Positions 17,971 through 38,152 are shown, numbered from the stretch's first letter. The stretch is 64,000 nucleotides of DNA from Sipunculus nudus (GCA_026874595.1 CM049311.1:5681676-5745675), one strand, 5' to 3'. Translations and numbers: made by a program. Notes: a model not told the origin generated them from the sequence alone.

Positions 17971-18631
17971 TTTCTTCTATGCTATGACTTAGAATATATA
18001 CTTAAATCCTAGATTTCTAACTATGTCATTTTTATTCAAATTTTCTTATATATTTTCGTTTTTATGTACAGGGTCATTCCGAAACAAATAAAATAAATTT
18101 CAAGCTCGGGAATCATGGGACATTTTCTGAATAGAAAGAGTTTGTTTTGAAAACACTAGAGCTGCACAACCTGCCCCCTTTTAGATTCAAATAAGGGTGT
18201 ATGTGTATTAAAATACACACAAGATTAACCAGTGTGATGTGATTCGAGAAAATAATCAGATTTATGAGCAGAAATATAATATAAGTTCGAGATAGGTCGG
18301 CGTTGTTATTTCATGGTAAATTTCCAAAATATCGTAATTTAACAACCGAGCAAGCCACAAACACGATTGCAGTTGGGGTATGACAGAACAAGCACCACGC
18401 GTCTTGATCAAGCGAATTTGGGTACTTCAATTTCACTCGATAATGCTTTTTGAAATATATTAGAGACTCTCTTCTTAAACGAATGTTAACTCGTCGGTTT
18501 TAGATTATCAATATTTTTATATTGGCTTTATTCAGAGGAATCGGTTATCGGATCAGTACTGGGGAAAGCCCTAAAAAATTGTCGCTTCTCGATAGATCAA
18601 TGTTTTCTCATGGTTTCTTATAAGCAAAATC

Positions 18632-18945
18632 GATGATCATATCGATATTTGTCAGAGCCACCGATAATCATATCGATTTCTGTCAGAGCCACCGAAAATC
18701 ATATCATTTTTTGACAGAGCCACTGATGATCATATTGATATCTGCCAGAGCCACTGATAATTATATCGATTTCTGTCAGAGCCACCGAAAATCATATCGA
18801 TTTTTGACAGAGCCACTGATAATCATATCGATTTCTGCAAGAGCCACTGATAATCATATCGATTTTTGACAGAGCCACTGATAATTTGTCAATTTGTGTG
18901 AGAGCCACTGATAATCATATCGATATTTAACAGAGCGACAGATAA
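18632..18945 (+). repeat. 31-base minisatellite, left arm
   Basis: About ten tandem copies of a 31-base unit (GATAATCATATCGATTTCTG followed by TCAGAGCCACC). Successive starts at 18632, 18663 and 18694 fix the period at 31. Three units give 93 bases, so an open frame of repeated residues runs through the array; I regard it as incidental. Confidence 0.85.
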
Positions 18946-19014
18946 TTCACCACTTCCACATCGCAAAAGGATTTTACTCTCTTGTATTGATGGATGGCGT
19001 TTATCAATGGCTTC

Positions 19015-19140
19015 GAATCCATCGATATGAATGGCTCTGAAAACAATCGATATGATTATCAGTGGTTCTGACATAAGTTGATATGATTATCGGTGGCTCT
19101 GACAGAAATCGATATGATTATCTGTGGCTCTCTTAAATAT
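19015..19140 (-). repeat. 31-base minisatellite, inverted right arm
   Basis: About four copies of the same 31-base unit in opposite orientation (AATCGATATGATTATC, then GTGGCTCTGACA), about 70 bases from the left arm. The two arms could fold into a long hairpin. Confidence 0.8.
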
Positions 19141-19599
19141 CGATATTTGAAATTTCGAAATCAAAATATTGTCGGTACAAGCAAGCAATAAGCCATGTTG
19201 GTCAAAAGCTGTTGTTTGTTTTCTGACCAGATCGTTATACTACACGTGGCCTGATACGCCTCCTCGTCAGTCACGAAGTCCAAATTGGACACCAGATGGT
19301 ACATTTTTATACAATGTGGGGATAATAATTTACCAGCAGTAAACAAATTTTCTGAAAGTTAGACATTATTGTAATTGTAACATGTAATTATTAGGTGATG
19401 CTAAGACATTAAAAACACTTTGCTTCGGTAGTCCTAGAATAATCAAATGGAGGGCTCTGAAATAATTCATTTCTAAAATGTGTGTAAAATACGGCTATTA
19501 TTTGAAACCCATGTACGCGTACATACGGCAACATTCCTGAGGTTAGAGCGTACACACAGACCTGGTGGCACCCACCCAACAAGTGGCCCATGGGCCATG

Positions 19600-20460
19600 A
19601 AGCTCAGCTGAATTCAGAGAACATTGGACAATGGGTAACATGACCCCCAGAGTGCTCAAAATCAAGCATTTTGCCAATAAACCGTAGATATAAGTTACAG
19701 TGACCTTATTCTACATCCAGCTGCTACCATTTGTGCCCATGTGGCAAACACAGTTTTAAAATCATGTTCTTTCACACAGCTTGCAGAATATAGACCACAG
19801 TGACAGTATTTCAGGTTTTTAAGATTTTTTTACAGGAACCTGTCTGGATCTTAATCAAAGTAGAAGTTTCTAGGTCCAACTGTAACCAATCATGAAAATC
19901 TGTTTAGGGTGCTCAAATCATGTTCTTCACATATCTTGCAGAATATAGGTCACTATGACCTAATTTCAGGTTTCCAGAGAGATTTGCCTCAGGCCTCCCT
20001 GGATGTACAGTTAGAAGATTCTGGGTCTAACGGTAACAGTTTGTGCCTTATTCATAGCCAGACTCCTTCATTTGAAGGTCTTAAAATAGAGACAAAATGC
20101 GTAAAAATGAGAACAATTGCATGTGTCGCCACCAGTCTGCAGGAACTGATGAAACACTCCATGGTTTATATGCATGCAAAGAATCATGGCGGACAGTGCA
20201 TTAGTTATTCAGATACTGGGGATTTTGTTAAGAATTTTTTATTATTCTGGGGGGGGGGGGGGGGGTACGTACGAGCCCCATATCTGAAAGGGTATGTGAA
20301 ACAGAGACCTAATTTCTGGTTTCCAAAGAGATTTTTCATGGACCTCCCTGAATTTCTGGTTAGAAATGTTCCGTTAGAAGTTCTCAGGTCAAGGATTTAC
20401 GATTTGTGCCCTGTTAACGGACAGACAGACGGACGACGACGGACAAAGAGTGATCGTTAA
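19600..20460 (+). repeat. tandem ~150-base repeat family with ERE palindrome, plus-strand copy
   Basis: Diverged tandem copies contain GCAGAATATAGGTCACTATG, a GACCTAATTTCAGGTTTCC region, a CTCCCTGGATGTACAGTTAG region and TTTGTGCC. The run ends with GCCCTGTTAACGGACAGACA and a GACGG-rich tract. AGGTCACTATGACCT (19947-19961) is a perfect inverted repeat with a 3-base spacer. The long open frame across 19909-20460 is a by-product of the repeat. The poly-G at 20251-20265 interrupts it. Confidence 0.7.
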
Positions 20461-21485
20461 ACGGTTGGATGACGTCATTTTGCAGGAGACCCCTTCTGCA
20501 GCAATTTCCATGCATATTAGCCGGTGGACAGATTTTTTTTCCCGATTGAGGAAGTACGTGAGCGATTTCTTTGCACGTACATACGTGCACTTAAGTCTAA
20601 TTCCATTTTATTTCTCATTTGTAATCTTATTTGTAAGGAAGGCTGTGTATTCCCGCGTGTTAATGTACAAGCCGTTTATGATAACATGTAGACTTAGATT
20701 TTATAATGAATTCGTTAAAACAATTTCTCTTGCAGGAGATGTTTTGGTGGGAGATCTTGATAAGTGTGCGACTTTGTTCTGCTAAACCTGCTCAGTTTAG
20801 TCTCTTCTGTGCCACGGTGTATTAGTTCTCGGTTTCCAGGGCGCGACTATAGGGGACTCTCTTTCTCTCCCATACCCGGAAAAAGCACAAAAACACATTT
20901 GATGTTCAATCAGAGAAGACACTGGCTTTGTGAAAACAAAGTTGATTCAATCCATAACACATCAGAATATATCTAATGAACAGGTGATAGCGATTCGTTG
21001 AGGATGATCAACCTGGTCAAAGAATGTATTTTCTACCCATCTGTATCATGGAGTTACGCAACTTTAATATTTAATTCCTTTAAGTTATTCAGAACATGTG
21101 CGCAACTACTAGCATATTATGACCACTTAGAATGCTTACCTGTAGAATCATTTTGTCATTTTTGCGGTACGTTGTATGTGAATCCCATAGCACGTTTTCT
21201 TTTCTTGTGAATTTACACATAATTAAAGAGTTTAATTTTGGTCGTTTAAATCAATGTATTAACTATTTAAGCAGGGGTCTACCTACACAATGTAGAAGAT
21301 GAAATATTTGTAGCTTCTTGTTTTGGCAAAGAGGTACCTTTATTGTTATCGACTGATAATGTAAGTTTTGTATAATCCAAAACTACGAAGATATTTGAAC
21401 GTCGGCCTGCAACTATATGATAAGACATATTAAACAGTAATAGAGTGCATGAACTTGTATTATTGTATCTGTCTTCTTTATTTTT

Positions 21486-21620
21486 TTATTTATTTATTTA
21501 TTTATATACATTATTTTACGAGGGTATCATACAAACCCAATTAGTGCCAAGGCACTAATCTCACTTGGGGCCCTCGAGAATTATTACAAATAACATTTTT
21601 CTACATACATAGGTAAATAC
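21486..21620 (-). mobile_element. LINE 3' end-like fragment with ATTT-repeat tail
   Basis: On the minus strand, GGCCCCAAGTGAGATTAGTG leads into GTATGATACCCTCGTAAAAT and then a (TAAA)n run. This is a typical 3' UTR plus microsatellite tail of CR1-like non-LTR elements. No coding part is recognised upstream, so it is probably 5'-truncated. Confidence 0.4.
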
Positions 21621-22004
21621 ATATAAAATCTCAATATATAAATCAGAAACTGATTCAAACAGAAATACATAATGATGATCGACTGTCTAAGAACATGGAA
21701 TGATAAAGTCGACGATTATACATTATACGATAAAATTGAGCATTTATCAAGATAACTAAAATACATGGCATGGTAGCTAAAAAATAAAATATTCTAAGAT
21801 GACACTCTGTGGTCAGTCTGTATCTGAAATAAATATTGCTTAAGTGCCCGTTTAAAGGATTGTAGTTCCCCTGAAGCTTTTACTTCTAAATTCGTTTTGT
21901 TGATATTTCAGTTCTGTTTTAATGAAATTATGTGATTATGAACTCTTCGTAATTGGAGATAATAACGCATCAATCGATCGATAACGAAGGAATCCAGACG
22001 CAGC

Positions 22005-22160
22005 CTAATAGTCTCTGTGGTGTATCAGATTCATAGTACTGCTGGCATTTTGTTATTCATCTGTTCCTATTGATCACAGCAGCATAACTGGTCGGGCCTT
22101 TGTAAGGTAAAGAAAGGTGAATGGCACCCTTACTTAGGTACACCATATGGACCAAACTGT
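22005..22160 (+). repeat. dispersed repeat, copy 1
   Basis: Matches 35615-35760 in the same orientation: CTGTGGTGTATCRG, TAGTACTGCTG, TTCCTATTGATYACAG, TGAATGGCACYCTTA and ATGGACC. Function is unknown; it is probably an end of a larger mobile element. Confidence 0.6.
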
Positions 22161-22551
22161 CAGTATATTCATGTCTCAGAACTCTCTCTTTGAAAAGTTG
22201 GTTGTTAGTTTTTTTTTACATTTCCTACGCTTTGATATATAAAACTGGGGATTTACTAAAAAGGCTGAGTTTTTAAAGATCAAGGTCCATTGCTTTAAAT
22301 ACATGTACTTCACTTTTAAATCGATAAATGTAAGCCATTAATGGATCAGAACAAATGATCTAAAATGCGTTGGCCTCTTTGTACATTTCCAAAATGTGTG
22401 TCCAGAAAAGGTGAAACATTTGGAAGTTACCATTTAAATAAAAATAAATTGGGGGATTTTACCATTTTAACATGTTGATCAGTTTTTGATGATACAGTTT
22501 CTGCTTTAATTAATAATTTATGTTCAAATTCCTCAAGTTAATTAAACTGTG

Positions 22552-22591
<40 letters not shown>

Positions 22592-22598
22592 AATATAT
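22552..22598. repeat. (TA)n microsatellite
   Basis: An interrupted TA run. Confidence 0.85.
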
Positions 22599-23949
22599 CA
22601 ACTAGTATCAGGAAACTCAAATTTTCCCTATACCACAATGTAGGTTTATTCTCGGCTTTCAGAAAATGTACACAGCAAGGGTCCCATAGCAGCAGAGTGG
22701 CGAAATAAAAGGAAAAACTGAAACATTAATTGCTAACACACACTCATGACCCAGTCTGAGAGAGGAAGAGAGTCATCAGTTGACTTATCAATAAAAATTG
22801 TAAAGCCATATTTTATATTATCTTTTAAAATAAAAGAGAATATAAAATATGCCTTTGCAATTTTTAAATTATTTTATATAAATATTCTTGAAAATCCCCC
22901 ACACAAGCACACGTACACACAGTAAATAGGTGGAGCTGTGGAGGTATATAGTAATACCCCCCCCCCCCCCCGACCTTGCCCCTTCCACACACACACACAC
23001 ACATACACACACCCGATGAACCGATCCTAAGATCATTCGACCCACTTAATCTCCTACCCCGAAAACCACCATCCCCGAAAAATATTGAATCAACCCACGC
23101 ACACACACCAGTACAAATATCGAGGAACATTCAAGCCCCTCCGCCACCCTCATCCGCACCGTCTTCGCGAAAAAGGACCTGTTAATAAAACACATTGGGG
23201 ATATTGAGCCAATTAGACCAACGGTTCCATATAACTTTTTTATTTCATATTTAATAACATTTAAATTTATTTAATAAAAATTAATAAATTTTCCACTGGG
23301 ACTAGCTAGTTTGGCCTACTGCATGGCTCGTCATATACCAAACAAGAACACCATTTCCAACACACACACACATACAAGCATGTCACATATTATATATATA
23401 TGTAAAATGGGATTTTTTATGTTTGTATTGATAAAATTTCATATGTGACAATGATGTAAATCAAATAAACAAAAATGATAATTGGGATTATATAATAACA
23501 ATATGATAAGCAATATCAAAACCAAAATCATCAAGCGAAATAAAATGATTACACTGTCACAGTATGCAGTCCAAGATGCAGTTAATTGGTGTTTAAAAAT
23601 ATAGGCTACATAGACCGAAAATAAAATAATTCCACAGAGATATAACTGAGCACAATTGTGCATGTGATGGTTCAAATCAAGGAATCGGAAGTGGTGTATT
23701 GCGATTATATATCTACAATTCAAGAAGAACTGTGCCAGATAATATTACAGAACTCCGATTGAAAACAATTAAAAAAATCAACCGTTAGTTTAAATATATA
23801 CATATACCAAACATATAGCAAAATTTATTAATTCAACAGAAGAGACCTTATAATCTCTCTGTATCAAACACACATATTAAATACACGAACAAATGCAGAG
23901 AACGAATAACAGTTATTTAAAAATTATGATTAAGATGCTGTGCAACCGT

Positions 23950-23952
<3 letters not shown>

Positions 23953-23988
<36 letters not shown>
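23953..23988. repeat. (GA)n microsatellite
   Basis: Thirty-six bases of GA. Confidence 0.9.
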
Positions 23989-23993
<5 letters not shown>

Positions 23994-26341
23994 GTAATAG
24001 TTACGAGGTAGTGAGCAAGGCTTTTCTTGTAGACAGAACATATTTATTTCACAACGATTTCATGTACACGTATGAACGAGGTCAGAAGGACTCTGATGCA
24101 GTGGTCGGAGATGGTGAGGAATGAGGTCCGAGATCGTGTTTGCCCAGATCGTGAAGGTCCTAGATCTCTATAAACCGAAATCACCTGTGGCGTCAATTTT
24201 TCTTCCAGGGTGGGGAATACACACGCACACACATTTACATATATATGTATATATATATATATATATATTTAGCGTCTGTATGACACATTTAAAATATATT
24301 TACCTATTTAAATTATATTAATTATCACATTTCAAATATATTACAGTTAATTCAAAGGTTTTAGAAAATAAGGTATTATGTTTTTAGTATAAGTTATTTC
24401 TAAACCAGGTTTAAATAGGCCAATATACTATTTCATAGTAAACTCATGATGGAACCAAAATCTATGATTCTTTTTTTGATATATTTCATTTGCAATATAT
24501 AAATATTATTTTCCGAATAGTGGGGGTGGGGGTGGATATATATACATAATGACCATCCACCCCTTGCCAAAGTGGGGGAATATACCCCCATCCCCCCTTT
24601 ATTGATACCCCTTGAGATCACGGTGGTTGTCATGCAATAACGTGGCCAGGGAGGTCCTGTTGATCCAGTCCCTAAAGGGTAGGGAAAAATAAGGTGCGAG
24701 TAGATGACCTATGCTGATAACGAATAGGAATGACAAAATATTAGGTATGGAATATATTGGAATGGCTGATATAAAAATCATACAGTTTGACCCTGATGAG
24801 GCCTGGGTTGAAATGTAGCCTGTATTCCAAAGTCGAGCCCTAGAAATTAACACATGTACATATATATGTGGAGTAAACTTACATATCGTCATGCTGTGAT
24901 ATTTGATAACGATTGATTCAATGGCCCTTTTAATCACAAAATTACTGAAATATCACTCAGGTAAACAAATCTTCTCGTCGGCACACGACACTGACGACGT
25001 GCAATTACAACCATGGCACATTAAGGACATATATTTACGACCCCCGAAATATATAGGACCACATACTAGTCTATAATACTGTATTATTATAATTTACCCT
25101 GTTCTGATTCTTTAAACTTATCTTGTATACCTTGTGGAATACAAGAAAGACAGCCTTATTTAAAAAATATTCGTGTTTCTCTGTGTGCCGACATTACAGT
25201 CACCTGTAACCGGCAGAATCGGTGGATTTTCCCTACAGCCCGACCGCTTATCACTCGACTAATAACACGATACTTTTGCGCGATTTCGCCGGTAGAGTTT
25301 ATCATGCCGTGGCATCCGATATACGGGCAATCGGGAATATTTGGATTGAGACTACATCAGTCCCGATTTTGTGGTCCCACAGCACGTTTATCTTTATACT
25401 CGATCAATGCACCTGGCAAACTACAAGCCATGCAGGGCTGTGGAAACACGCCCTAAGAAATTCGTGCAATTTCTGACAATGTCCAACTCTTCCGATGTTC
25501 GTTGGTCTAAATTTCGATCTAACGATTCACCTAATTTTGTACAGAGAAGTATATACCGACTCAATGAAATGGGGTAAAATTTGGACCGTGGCATTAAAAT
25601 TGGCTCGTGTCGGCCTTACATTAACCTTACATCCCACTCCCAGGCAAGGCATATGTTCTGACATTGAGTGAAAATAAAAGTAACTATATATATTTTAACG
25701 GACATAATTGCTTTATCTGATCTTTAACGGTCATACCTGTATGCCGAACCATTCGAATGGACTGCGCAGTTAAGATCAGACCTGTTTCCGAACCCTGTAC
25801 CTACAAACATGTACAAAATAAGAATCAACCACAGCAATTACATAGTAACTGGGTCAGAAAATAGTACCTGGCTCCACCAGAGGAATGAGCGACGCCTAAT
25901 ATCACATTAAAAGTGAAACTTGATTCAAATAAATAGTTTTTAGTTACAGTGTACGGATAAAATCCAAGTGACGTCGCTCATGACACCCATTTAGCATGTA
26001 GTTCTGACAAATCCGCCATATTTATGTTGCGACCTGGTTTCTTTCTTGATCAAAGATTTCATTAACGTCATGTTAATATCGCAGCCCATGCAACAAACAC
26101 CTGATTCATGGGATATATATCACCCCGCATTCGCACAGGGTTATGCAATTAAATTGAAAACTTGTGTATGCTGCTATTTATGAACAACTTTATATTATAT
26201 AATATCATTACAAAACTGCAAATATGCTTGAAGTAAGACAGTATGACCAATCTTAAAGAAACAAAATATTTTACACCATGATTGCCTCAATATGTCACAA
26301 AGTACATAACAACAGTGTAACATTACAATAGTGTACAATAA

Positions 26342-26749
26342 GCGGTTTTCAGATCTGTGACGTTGGTTGAAGGTGGTCTGAAAGTTCAGTCTTTTATCCC
26401 AAAGAAAGCCGCTTTTAACTCGGCCCGGAGCTGTCTTTGTATTTCACACCATGTTCCGGCGATACGTCACGGTCGACTTGTCTCAATAAGTGTGTTTCTA
26501 AATTTGCAAGAGGTCGGGCAATTCCGTCCTAAATCTGATTTGGGAGCTGTCGCGGGGGTACCTGTCGTGTGGCCGTGTGTGGTTGGTTTTCATGGTGCCG
26601 GTTGCCCGGACGACGCTGTCGTCTATTTAGTCCTTGCCGAAAGCGTACCTCTCACATCGCTCCTGCCGTCCACATCACACAACGGTTAGTGAGCAACTCC
26701 ACGGGCGTCGGTTTTTGTCACGACATTCAGATAACGTCAAAACGTCAAA
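26342..26749 (+). promoter_or_regulatory. promoter and 5' UTR of gene C, shared with D and E
   Basis: Homology to gene D's upstream region starts at GCGGTTTTCAGAT (26342) and runs to the start codon. Shared blocks, in order, are the TGGTCTGAAA region, ATACGTCACGGTCGACTTG (26462-26480), the AAATCTGATTTGGGAGCTGTC block, the CATGGTGCC core (26591-26599) and a TATA-like TATTTAG at 26624-26630, 120-126 bases before the start codon. A TCTCACATC segment that probably marks the transcript start follows. The core resembles an imperfect X-box (GTTTTCATGGTGCC, 13 of 14 positions). Confidence 0.7.
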
Positions 26750-33640
<6,891 letters not shown>

Positions 33641-33797
33641 TCTGTATTATATTAGTACACAGCAGAAATAATTGGCATTTATCTGCTGATCGAACTGCGA
33701 TACCTGGTAGCACGAAATTCCTGAAACGTTGAGATTTTGTTGAGACCGTATGTTGCCTTTTTTGTTTTGGACTTTTTCTACACTGACCGGATTTTTC

Positions 33798-33803
33798 AAT
33801 AAA
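33798..33803 (+). terminator. AATAAA polyadenylation signal of gene C
   Basis: AATAAA lies 158 bases after the TGA stop and is followed by the T-rich stretch TTGTTTTGTTTG, a plausible downstream element. Confidence 0.75.
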
Positions 33804-35614
33804 CCTTGTTTTGTTTGAACAAATTTATTTGCATTTTCTTTTGTGCCGGTGGTTTGTGTGCTTGCCAGTTTTTTTTTTTAAATAAGCGCAATTTGTTTAT
33901 CATTTTGTGAAATTTGGAAGCAGATCTAATGAAATCTACAAATACTTGTGAATTCTACTGACTAACAAGCAAATTCGTGGAATTAATGTCTCATCTTTGG
34001 GCTCTTGTTGTCTTTCATGCTTGATAAGCAACCAAAATTATGACGTGGAGAAAATCTTAATGGCTTATGAAAACTTAAACAGATCCACCAGTGGAGACAC
34101 ATGCAGGCGAACATAAAAACTAAAACACATTGAGAAATCGGACCAAAATCCACTATGACATGTAGAGACATCTGCAGGCAAACAAACTAAAACATTGCGA
34201 ACCTGGACCAAAATCTGATAATTTTGTGTTTGAGGTGGAGAGAATTTTTTTCATATAGACACTCCAAAACCAATCCTAACAAAGGTATGCATGAGAGCAA
34301 TCACTAACCCAAATTTTAATGAAATCTGATAATATTGAGGAAAGTTATTGCACGGAAACGAAACCTGAGAGAGGGATAGACGGCACCAAATCAACGCCCC
34401 CCCCCGTTCCGCAGAAGCGGGGGACAATAAATGAAGTGAAAGAATTTAATAGAATTTTTAGTTTACCGCTAGCGCCACGTAGGTTCACGCGTTTAATATT
34501 CTAGAAGTTTGGGAATTTTATCTATTTCATAAAGTCCCCAAAGTCCTTTTTTTAAACGTAAACTACGACTATGTTTGGGGTTAAAATAAAACTGAGAAAT
34601 CAAATGTTTGTTTGTTAGACCCTACATTAATGTTTCGGGTTTTTATTCCCACTTGGTTTCTGAAGGATTATTAATTTTAATTTCTAAGAAAGAAGGGACA
34701 GATATTAATGACATTAGATCTCCACTCCAATAATTAAATGTGCTTATGCCCGGGAAAATTATTTTCGGCCAGAGAAAAATTAATCCATCGACCTTGGTAT
34801 TCCTTTTACAGGAACCTACTCTTCCAACAAAGGAAACCGTTGCTCCATAATGTCAAAATGCAGGCATATTTTCCCCTTAGACCTAAAATCTGACAAATAA
34901 AATAAATAACGACAATTATACTGGTTACGTTTTAATTGCTTTAATAATCTGCTATTAAAATCCTGTTAAAAGATTTGTTAGTTTGGAATGTTACAAGGCG
35001 AGCGAGAGAATGATTCCCGTGAACGTGTATCAGATTGTTATGAATAACAAATTTAAGCCAACATGAATGCGAATCTAATACGTATTAACTGTGTGAACGA
35101 TTATAATTTTACAACACTGAAAGTACATAATTTCTGAAAGTTGTCGCATAGTTTTTGTATCTATCCGACAAGTAAAACAAATCCAAGTATTATGGCCGTT
35201 CAAAGTTCAAGTATTAAGAGTCGTTCGCGCTCCATGTTTACTTACTTTCTGAGTCACCAGAATCATTGAATTTGTAAGGCAGCTTTTCCACATGTGCAAA
35301 AATTAACGGTTTCAATTAAAGAAATGCACTTGAAAATATATATATTCCAATAAAAGGGATTAACGTCCTTGACACACTTAAATGTTTTCACATGATAAAT
35401 GTTTCTAACAATTTGAGACACTCTAAATTTGGCCAGGCGTTGAAAACACATTTGAATTTTCATGAGATGTTGGCAATTAAAATGGCTCTGGTTTTGCTTA
35501 CGGCGAAGTGGATTCAGTCAATATCACATCGATACCCAGGAGGAGGTTTGTGCATGACGCAGTGAGATGAGGACCAAAACAGAAATAATTTGAGGAAGGG
35601 AAACAGGTTGTCAG

Positions 35615-35760
35615 CGTAATAGTCCCTGTGGTGTATCGGTTCCATGGTACTGCTGATATTTCGTCAGTCATTAGTAATGTATTCCTATTGATTACAGGTC
35701 GTTCCTTATATTCCGAGGACTGAATGGCACTCTTATTCAGGTGTACTCAATGGACCTGTT
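35615..35760 (+). repeat. dispersed repeat, copy 2
   Basis: Second copy of the 22005-22160 repeat. It abuts the ERE-bearing tandem array, so both may belong to one composite element. Confidence 0.6.
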
Positions 35761-35779
35761 TTAGCTAAGCTGACTTGTA

Positions 35780-36780
35780 AGTCATCTGAACTATAGCTAT
35801 CACCCTTTGACAGGCGTTCGGTCGGTTGTCCGGCTGTCCGACCGTTAACAGGGCACGAATCGTAACCGTCAGACTTAGAAACTTCTGACTGTACATCCAG
35901 AGAGGTCCTGGGCAAATCTTTTTGGAAACACGAAATCAGGTCATAGTGACCTATATTCTTGGACCTACAGGCCGAAAACATGATTTTGGGCACCCAGACA
36001 GTCAGACGGGGCACAAATTGTATCCATTAGGCCTAGAATTTTCTAATGTATTATTCAGGGAAGTTCTGAGCATTTCTCCTTGGATACATGAAATCGGGTC
36101 ACAGTGACCTACATTCTGCGACCTATAGGTAAAATGTCATAAGTGCACCCTGAATATCAGATGGTATCTGTTTAGCTTAGAATCTTTTGACGCAACATCT
36201 TTGGAGGTTCTGGGCAAAATGATTTGGATACCTGAAATAAGGTCAGGGTGACCTTAACGGACTATAAACTTTATTTTGAACCCCAAGACAGATAATTAGA
36301 TTCATTTTCCCTGAATTATTTTAAAATATCATCCAGGGAAGTCTTGGACGTATCTCCTTTGAAACCTGAATTAAGGTCATTCTGAGACAATAGATAGTCA
36401 CACCGGGCACAAAACTGAACTGTTGGACCCAGAACCTTCTATGGTAAAATCTAGGGAAATTAGGTCATTGTGACATATATTTTGTGAGCTATAGGAAAAC
36501 AATTATTTTGGTACTGTGAAAGTCAGGTACAACTCATAACGGTTGGACCTAGAACCTTCTAACTTAAAATTAAAGGAGGTCTTGGGCAAATCTCCTTCAA
36601 CACCGGAGATTAGCTCACGATGCCCTATATTCTTTGAGGTACGTGAGGAAAACCTAATTATGAACATCCAGAAATTAAGACGTGGCCATTATCTTGAATG
36701 TAAGATCCAGAAACGTGATTAAAATGTAACCCTGAAAACCAAACAAGGTCACTGTGACTATATTCTGTGAACATGATTTT
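35780..36780 (-). repeat. tandem ~150-base repeat family with ERE palindromes, inverted copy
   Basis: About six diverged units of the family at 19600-20460, here in reverse orientation. Perfect AGGTCANNNTGACCT-type palindromes are at 35938-35952, 36096-36110 (GGGTCACAGTGACCT) and 36240-36254, with decayed ones at 36462-36476 and about 36745. Spacing is 158 then 144 bases. The left end (35800-35860) carries the same CCGTTAACAGGGCAC boundary as the plus-strand copy. Confidence 0.7.
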
Positions 36781-38152
36781 AGCATCCTATTAGCGAGATG
36801 GGCACATCATGACCCATGGGTCACTTGTTTTCATTTAGTTCTACTGTTTTTCATCAATATGGATAGATTGCTTTATTACATTTGTATTATGGTTTATAAA
36901 CTTGCATTGATAAATATACCAATTGATGTTTTCAATCAGGTATAGAATAACCTTTTTCCTTAATTGACGTTGTAGATAACTAAAATGAGTTAACCAAATA
37001 TGGTATTAAAGAGAAACACTTGATGATCAAGTAAAAGACATAGAACTGAACGGTAGGCGCGAAAGCAATTATTCAAACAGATGGACTACCCAGAAATACA
37101 TGTTGGATAGAGAGGTATTAAATGTATCAGTCTCCTCCAAAATTAATAACTTTTTTTTAAGAACAGTGGGTACTTGAATTTATTATAAATCCACACATAG
37201 TTGTCAGGTATATATATCAGGACAGAGCTGAAGCCATAAAATCATAGGAAAATGAAAAAGTCGTCCGCTTGGACGTTAACCGATATTATTCCCCGGGACT
37301 TTTTCTTCAGTGGAAATTTGTTTTTAAAAACACACTCGGGTATTGTGATAGTGCTGCCCTGATTCGAAACGACCACAAACGATCAAATTACCATGCTGAA
37401 CCTTCATTTACTTACACTATTCTGTGAAAGGTCGCGTGGCGTGACGTCATTGCCCTTCTCTGGCTTCGCAATTCACGCTCCACGGATGGCCGTATGCTTA
37501 TTTTATAAGTTCCGATGGAACAGTGCTGCCAAACTCCTAAAAATCATTTAAGCATGCTAGTTAAGCAGGGATTTGCACGAAAATGTAAAAACTTTGAGAT
37601 TTTCACAATACCGACTTTCAGTTTTCAATAAAATCCCGAAACCGTTCTTCAGATATCTTGCGGACACACACATAGACACAGAATCGACTGTAAACAATAC
37701 CCTCATTTTCGTGCAAGGTTATAAAATGGCTGCCACCTCAAGTTCAGGAAAATGCATTCACGCTCCTTGCTCCTGTTGGCCGTTTTGGGCTTATCGAAAT
37801 TCCCCTTCAGTTACAAAAAATAGATTCGACCGACAGACAAAAGACGCTCTTTTTTTCACGAGTCCGTAAACGGTATACCAGTATAGTCACTCAGTGTTTG
37901 TATCAATATGATATCAGTTCCAAGATTGTTTGTCCGAAGGCGTGCATCTCGCCATTTGCATTTCCGACTAACCCTTTTGTCGCTGTAACTACCATGTATA
38001 CTTTTTAAAATTCCTCAAAGTCGACGGAATCCTACTCCACCAATCCTCCCCCACATAAACAACGAACAACCGGACCCCTCATCTCCCCCTGTTCAGCGTA
38101 GACATTTATTTTCTAAATCGAGCCCCCTCCCCTCAGCGACTGGCTTTACCAC

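Larger units (their letters stand above)
17261..26341. other. intergenic between divergent genes B and C
   Basis: No gene is recognised. It is repeat-dense: a (GA)n tract, a SINE fragment, the inverted 31-base minisatellite, the ERE-bearing tandem repeat, a LINE 3' end, a dispersed repeat, (TA)n and (CA)n tracts. 24,500-26,100 holds no repeat I recognise. Confidence 0.6.

Noticed and set aside
18633-18869. Open frame of repeated DNHIDFCQSH-like residues
   Set aside because: Produced by the 31-base minisatellite (3 x 31 = 93 bases). No independent evidence of coding.
19909-20460. 183-codon plus-strand frame
   Set aside because: It runs through the ERE-bearing tandem repeat and a poly-G tract that gives a run of glycines. 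No family resemblance.
25222-25577. Two overlapping plus-strand frames about 1 kb upstream of the gene C promoter
   Set aside because: No recognised domain. The overlap of two frames and the lack of a codon signature argue against coding.
37726-37870. ATGGCTGCC start with TATAAA directly before it
   Set aside because: TATAAA is only a few bases from the ATG, too close to be a promoter element for it, and the short product matches nothing.
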